A program made the position numbers and the translations under genes. A DNA stretch of 6,697 nt from Candidatus Rokuibacteriota bacterium (lineage in GTDB: Bacteria; Methylomirabilota; Methylomirabilia; Rokubacteriales; CSP1-6), in assembly GCA_016177555.1 (NCBI GenBank), contig JACOVB010000055.1, positions 1 through 6,697 of the forward strand. The letters are read 5' to 3'. The notes beneath the pieces are model-generated. The model did no database searches. It was not told the DNA's origin and saw nothing but the letters and a program-made list of their open reading frames with translations. Of the stretch, positions 5,360-6,697 are shown one piece after another. Position 1 is the first letter of the stretch; every line of letters begins with the position of its first letter.

Positions 5360-6244
5360 GTGGCCGTGAGATGGATCTCCCTCGCATCCCTGCTCGGACT
5401 CGCTGCCGTCCTCGGCGGCCCGCCCCCGGTGTGGGCCGACGGGCACCCCCTCCTGGTGGACGCGCGGTGGCTCGCGGGGCGGCTTGCCGATTCCCGCGTG
5501 CGCATCGTGGACATGGTCACGGAGCCCGAGGAGTACCGGAAGGGACATATTCCCGGCGCCGTCTACCTCAACGTCAACGACTCGCGGATCGCCGTGCCGT
5601 CAGGCGGCTACCGGCTCCCCACCCATGACGAGGGCGTCCGGCTCCTCGGCCGGCTCGGCATCGGCCCCGACAGCGAGGTCGTCATCTACGACGATGCCGG
5701 AGGGCTGCACGCCTCGCGACTCTTCTTCACCCTCGAGGTCTTCGGCCACCGCCGCGCCGCCATCCTCGACGGCGGCGCCCAGGCCTGGCGGCGCGCGGGG
5801 CTCGGTGTGACCCGGGACCTCCCCGTGATTCGCGCGGCGGGGTACGTGCCGGCGCTGCGCGCCGATCGTGTCGTCTCGGCCGAGCAGCTTCTCAGCCGGC
5901 TGAACGACCCGAGCCTGGCGGTCGTGGACGCCCGCAACCCGGCGGAGTATTCGGGGCGGGAATTGCGGGCCCGGCGGGGTGGTCACATCCCCGGAGCCGT
6001 CAATGTCGACTGGACCGAACACCTGAGGTCCGACGGCACGTTCAAGCCCCTCGCCGCGTTGCGCACCCTGTACGTCGCCAGGGGGATCACGCCGGACAAG
6101 ACCGTCGTGACCTACTGCCAGACCCAGCACCGCGCCTCCCACTCGTACTTCGTGCTGCGTCTCCTCGGCTACCCGCACGTCGTCGGGTACGACCGCTCCT
6201 GGTCCGAGTGGGGCAACCGCGAGGATCTGCCCATCGCCCGCTGA
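5360..6244 (+). CDS. Exported two-domain rhodanese (thiosulfate/3-mercaptopyruvate sulfurtransferase family)
   Basis: This 294-residue protein would transfer sulfane sulfur from a donor such as thiosulfate or mercaptopyruvate to a thiophilic acceptor, through a cysteine persulfide. Residues 1-26 are a signal peptide (MAVRW, then a hydrophobic Leu/Ala core, cleavage after VWA), so it acts in the periplasm. The N-terminal rhodanese domain (about 30-155) has GHIPGAVYLNV but carries D111 where a catalytic Cys would be, as is usual for the inactive half. The C-terminal domain (about 170-290) has VVDARNPAEYSG, GHIPGAVNVDW and the active loop CQTQHR with C253 and R258. This loop differs from the CRxGxR/T of classical rhodaneses, so donor preference is open. 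The end (SEWGNREDLPIAR) is a normal family C-terminus, so the gene is complete. GTG at 5366 is an equally likely start. It lies 25 bases after the aldo/keto reductase gene and runs directly into a MaoC-like remnant. Confidence 0.94.
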   Translation: MAVRWISLASLLGLAAVLGGPPPVWADGHPLLVDARWLAGRLADSRVRIVDMVTEPEEYRKGHIPGAVYLNVNDSRIAVPSGGYRLPTHDEGVRLLGRLGIGPDSEVVIYDDAGGLHASRLFFTLEVFGHRRAAILDGGAQAWRRAGLGVTRDLPVIRAAGYVPALRADRVVSAEQLLSRLNDPSLAVVDARNPAEYSGRELRARRGGHIPGAVNVDWTEHLRSDGTFKPLAALRTLYVARGITPDKTVVTYCQTQHRASHSYFVLRLLGYPHVVGYDRSWSEWGNREDLPIAR

Positions 6245-6442
6245 TACGATTGGCACAAGCCGGTGCGCGCGGGCGAGGTGATCACGGCGCGCGCCGAGGT
6301 CATCGAGGTGGCAGAGTCCCGGAGCCGGCCCGACCGGGGTCGCGTCCATTTCCTGATCTCGGGCGTGGACGCCTCGGGCGAGCCGGTCATGAGCGCGAAG
6401 GGCTTCTTCTTCGTGGCGCGGCGCCCCCCTGACAGCCCATGA
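6245..6442 (+). pseudogene. C-terminal remnant of a MaoC-like hot-dog dehydratase
   Basis: The 65 codons right after the rhodanese TGA, in the same frame, encode YDWHKPVRAGEVITARAEV, then ESRSRPDRGRVHF, GEPVMSAKGFFFVARRP and a stop at 6440-6442. This matches the second half of MaoC/hot-dog (R)-hydratase-like proteins: a W.KPVRAGE entry strand, an SRSRPDRG turn and an RRP end. The first half of such a protein (normally about 150 residues), with the catalytic D/H hot-dog helix, is absent, and no ATG or ribosome site precedes the fragment. A GTG at 6263 could start a 59-residue product, but that product would lack the active site. It is most simply a deletion remnant. Readthrough into a rhodanese-hot-dog fusion, or an assembly join, are less likely alternatives. 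Family assignment rests on recognised motifs, not on a search. Confidence 0.72.
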
Positions 6443-6448
6443 GAGGAG
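6443..6448 (+). promoter_or_regulatory. Shine-Dalgarno of the FAD oxidoreductase gene
   Basis: GAGGAG begins immediately after the stop codon of the MaoC-like remnant and ends four bases before the ATG at 6453. The tight junction suggests the remnant's intact ancestor and this gene were neighbours in one operon. Confidence 0.65.
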
Positions 6449-6452
6449 CGCG

Positions 6453-6697
6453 ATGACCGCGAGCGTGCCCGGACACGCGCGGGTGGTGATCATCGGCGGC
6501 GGCATCGTCGGGTGCAGCATCGCCTATCATCTGACGAAGCTCGGCTGGCGCGACGTGGTCCTGCTCGAGCAGGGGAGGCTCAGCGGCGGCACCACCTGGC
6601 ACGCCGCCGGGCTCGTGGGGCAGCTCCGGTCCTCGAGCAATCTCACCCAGCTCATCCGCTACAGTGCCCGGCTCTACCGCGAGCTCGAAGCCGAGAC
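6453..6697 (+). CDS. FAD-dependent oxidoreductase, sarcosine/dimethylglycine dehydrogenase-like (N-terminal part, runs off the window)
   Basis: The first 81 codons of an open frame continue past the right edge. The N-terminus is a Rossmann dinucleotide-binding unit: VVIIGGGIVGCSIAYHL with G15, G17 and G20 of GxGxxG, and E39 at the end of the second strand (VVLLEQ) for the FAD ribose. It continues as SGGTTWHAAGLVGQLR. In sarcosine and dimethylglycine dehydrogenases the His of this TWHAAGL motif carries covalently bound FAD, and here it is H50. The protein therefore belongs to the DAO superfamily and probably oxidatively demethylates an N-methylated glycine or a related amine. Full-length relatives are often about 800 residues with a C-terminal aminomethyltransferase-like domain, but whether that is present cannot be seen. 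Another amine oxidoreductase of the same subfamily is possible. The start is fixed by GAGGAG four bases upstream. Confidence 0.9.
   Translation, partial: MTASVPGHARVVIIGGGIVGCSIAYHLTKLGWRDVVLLEQGRLSGGTTWHAAGLVGQLRSSSNLTQLIRYSARLYRELEAE

Noticed and set aside
4444..5520. Minus-strand open frame opposite the aldo/keto reductase and rhodanese start
   Set aside because: It covers two real genes and their junction, and shows no motif. It is an antisense artefact of high GC.
6245..6250. TACGAT as a -10 box for the MaoC-like fragment
   Set aside because: It fits the TANNNT pattern but also encodes the conserved Tyr-Asp of the hot-dog sequence. There is no -35, and the nearest GTG lies 12 bases further, so coding explains it better.
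5600..6520. Minus-strand open frame opposite rhodanese, the MaoC-like remnant and the flavoprotein start
   Set aside because: It spans three unrelated plus-strand coding segments with recognisable families and has no domain of its own.

Overview
This window is very GC-rich, strongly codon-biased bacterial DNA. It holds six genes and one gene remnant, in two divergent blocks around a 417-base gene-free region. The OmpA-type domain keeps both residues of the diaminopimelate-binding pair, which points to a Gram-negative envelope. The gene mix (hydroxyacid dehydrogenase, aldo/keto reductase, exported sulfurtransferase, MaoC-like fragment, covalent-FAD amine oxidoreductase) resembles uncultured high-GC soil or subsurface lineages such as Rokubacteria/NC10 or some proteobacteria. 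That placement is an impression from gene content, not a demonstrated assignment. No tRNA, rRNA, CRISPR array, insertion sequence or transposase was seen.

Left block, minus strand (2974 to 11): a membrane-anchored Ser/Thr protein kinase is followed 27 bases later by a secreted protein with an OmpA-like peptidoglycan-binding domain. Each protein carries a C-terminal DUF4384 module, and the two modules align visibly. The predicted topology puts the kinase's DUF4384 outside the membrane, in the same compartment as its partner. The pair therefore reads as a two-gene envelope-sensing or envelope-signalling unit, and it is the most interesting system in the window.

Divergent region (2975-3391): it contains a candidate minus-strand promoter, two abutting palindromes just downstream of it, a perfect 13-base tandem duplication, and a weak plus-strand -10-like element inside a small inverted repeat.

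Right block, plus strand (3392 to the right edge): a tartrate/D-malate dehydrogenase-family enzyme and an aldo/keto reductase form a tight pair 20 bases apart. A two-domain rhodanese with a signal peptide follows 25 bases later and appears to have its own -10 element placed for a nearly leaderless transcript. Directly after the rhodanese stop codon, in the same frame, lies the C-terminal half of a MaoC-like hot-dog protein without its own N-terminus, which suggests a deletion scar. The start of a sarcosine/dimethylglycine dehydrogenase-like flavoprotein follows and runs off the window.

The right block looks like oxidative catabolism of small hydroxy acids and N-methylated amines, but no substrate can be fixed from the sequence alone.
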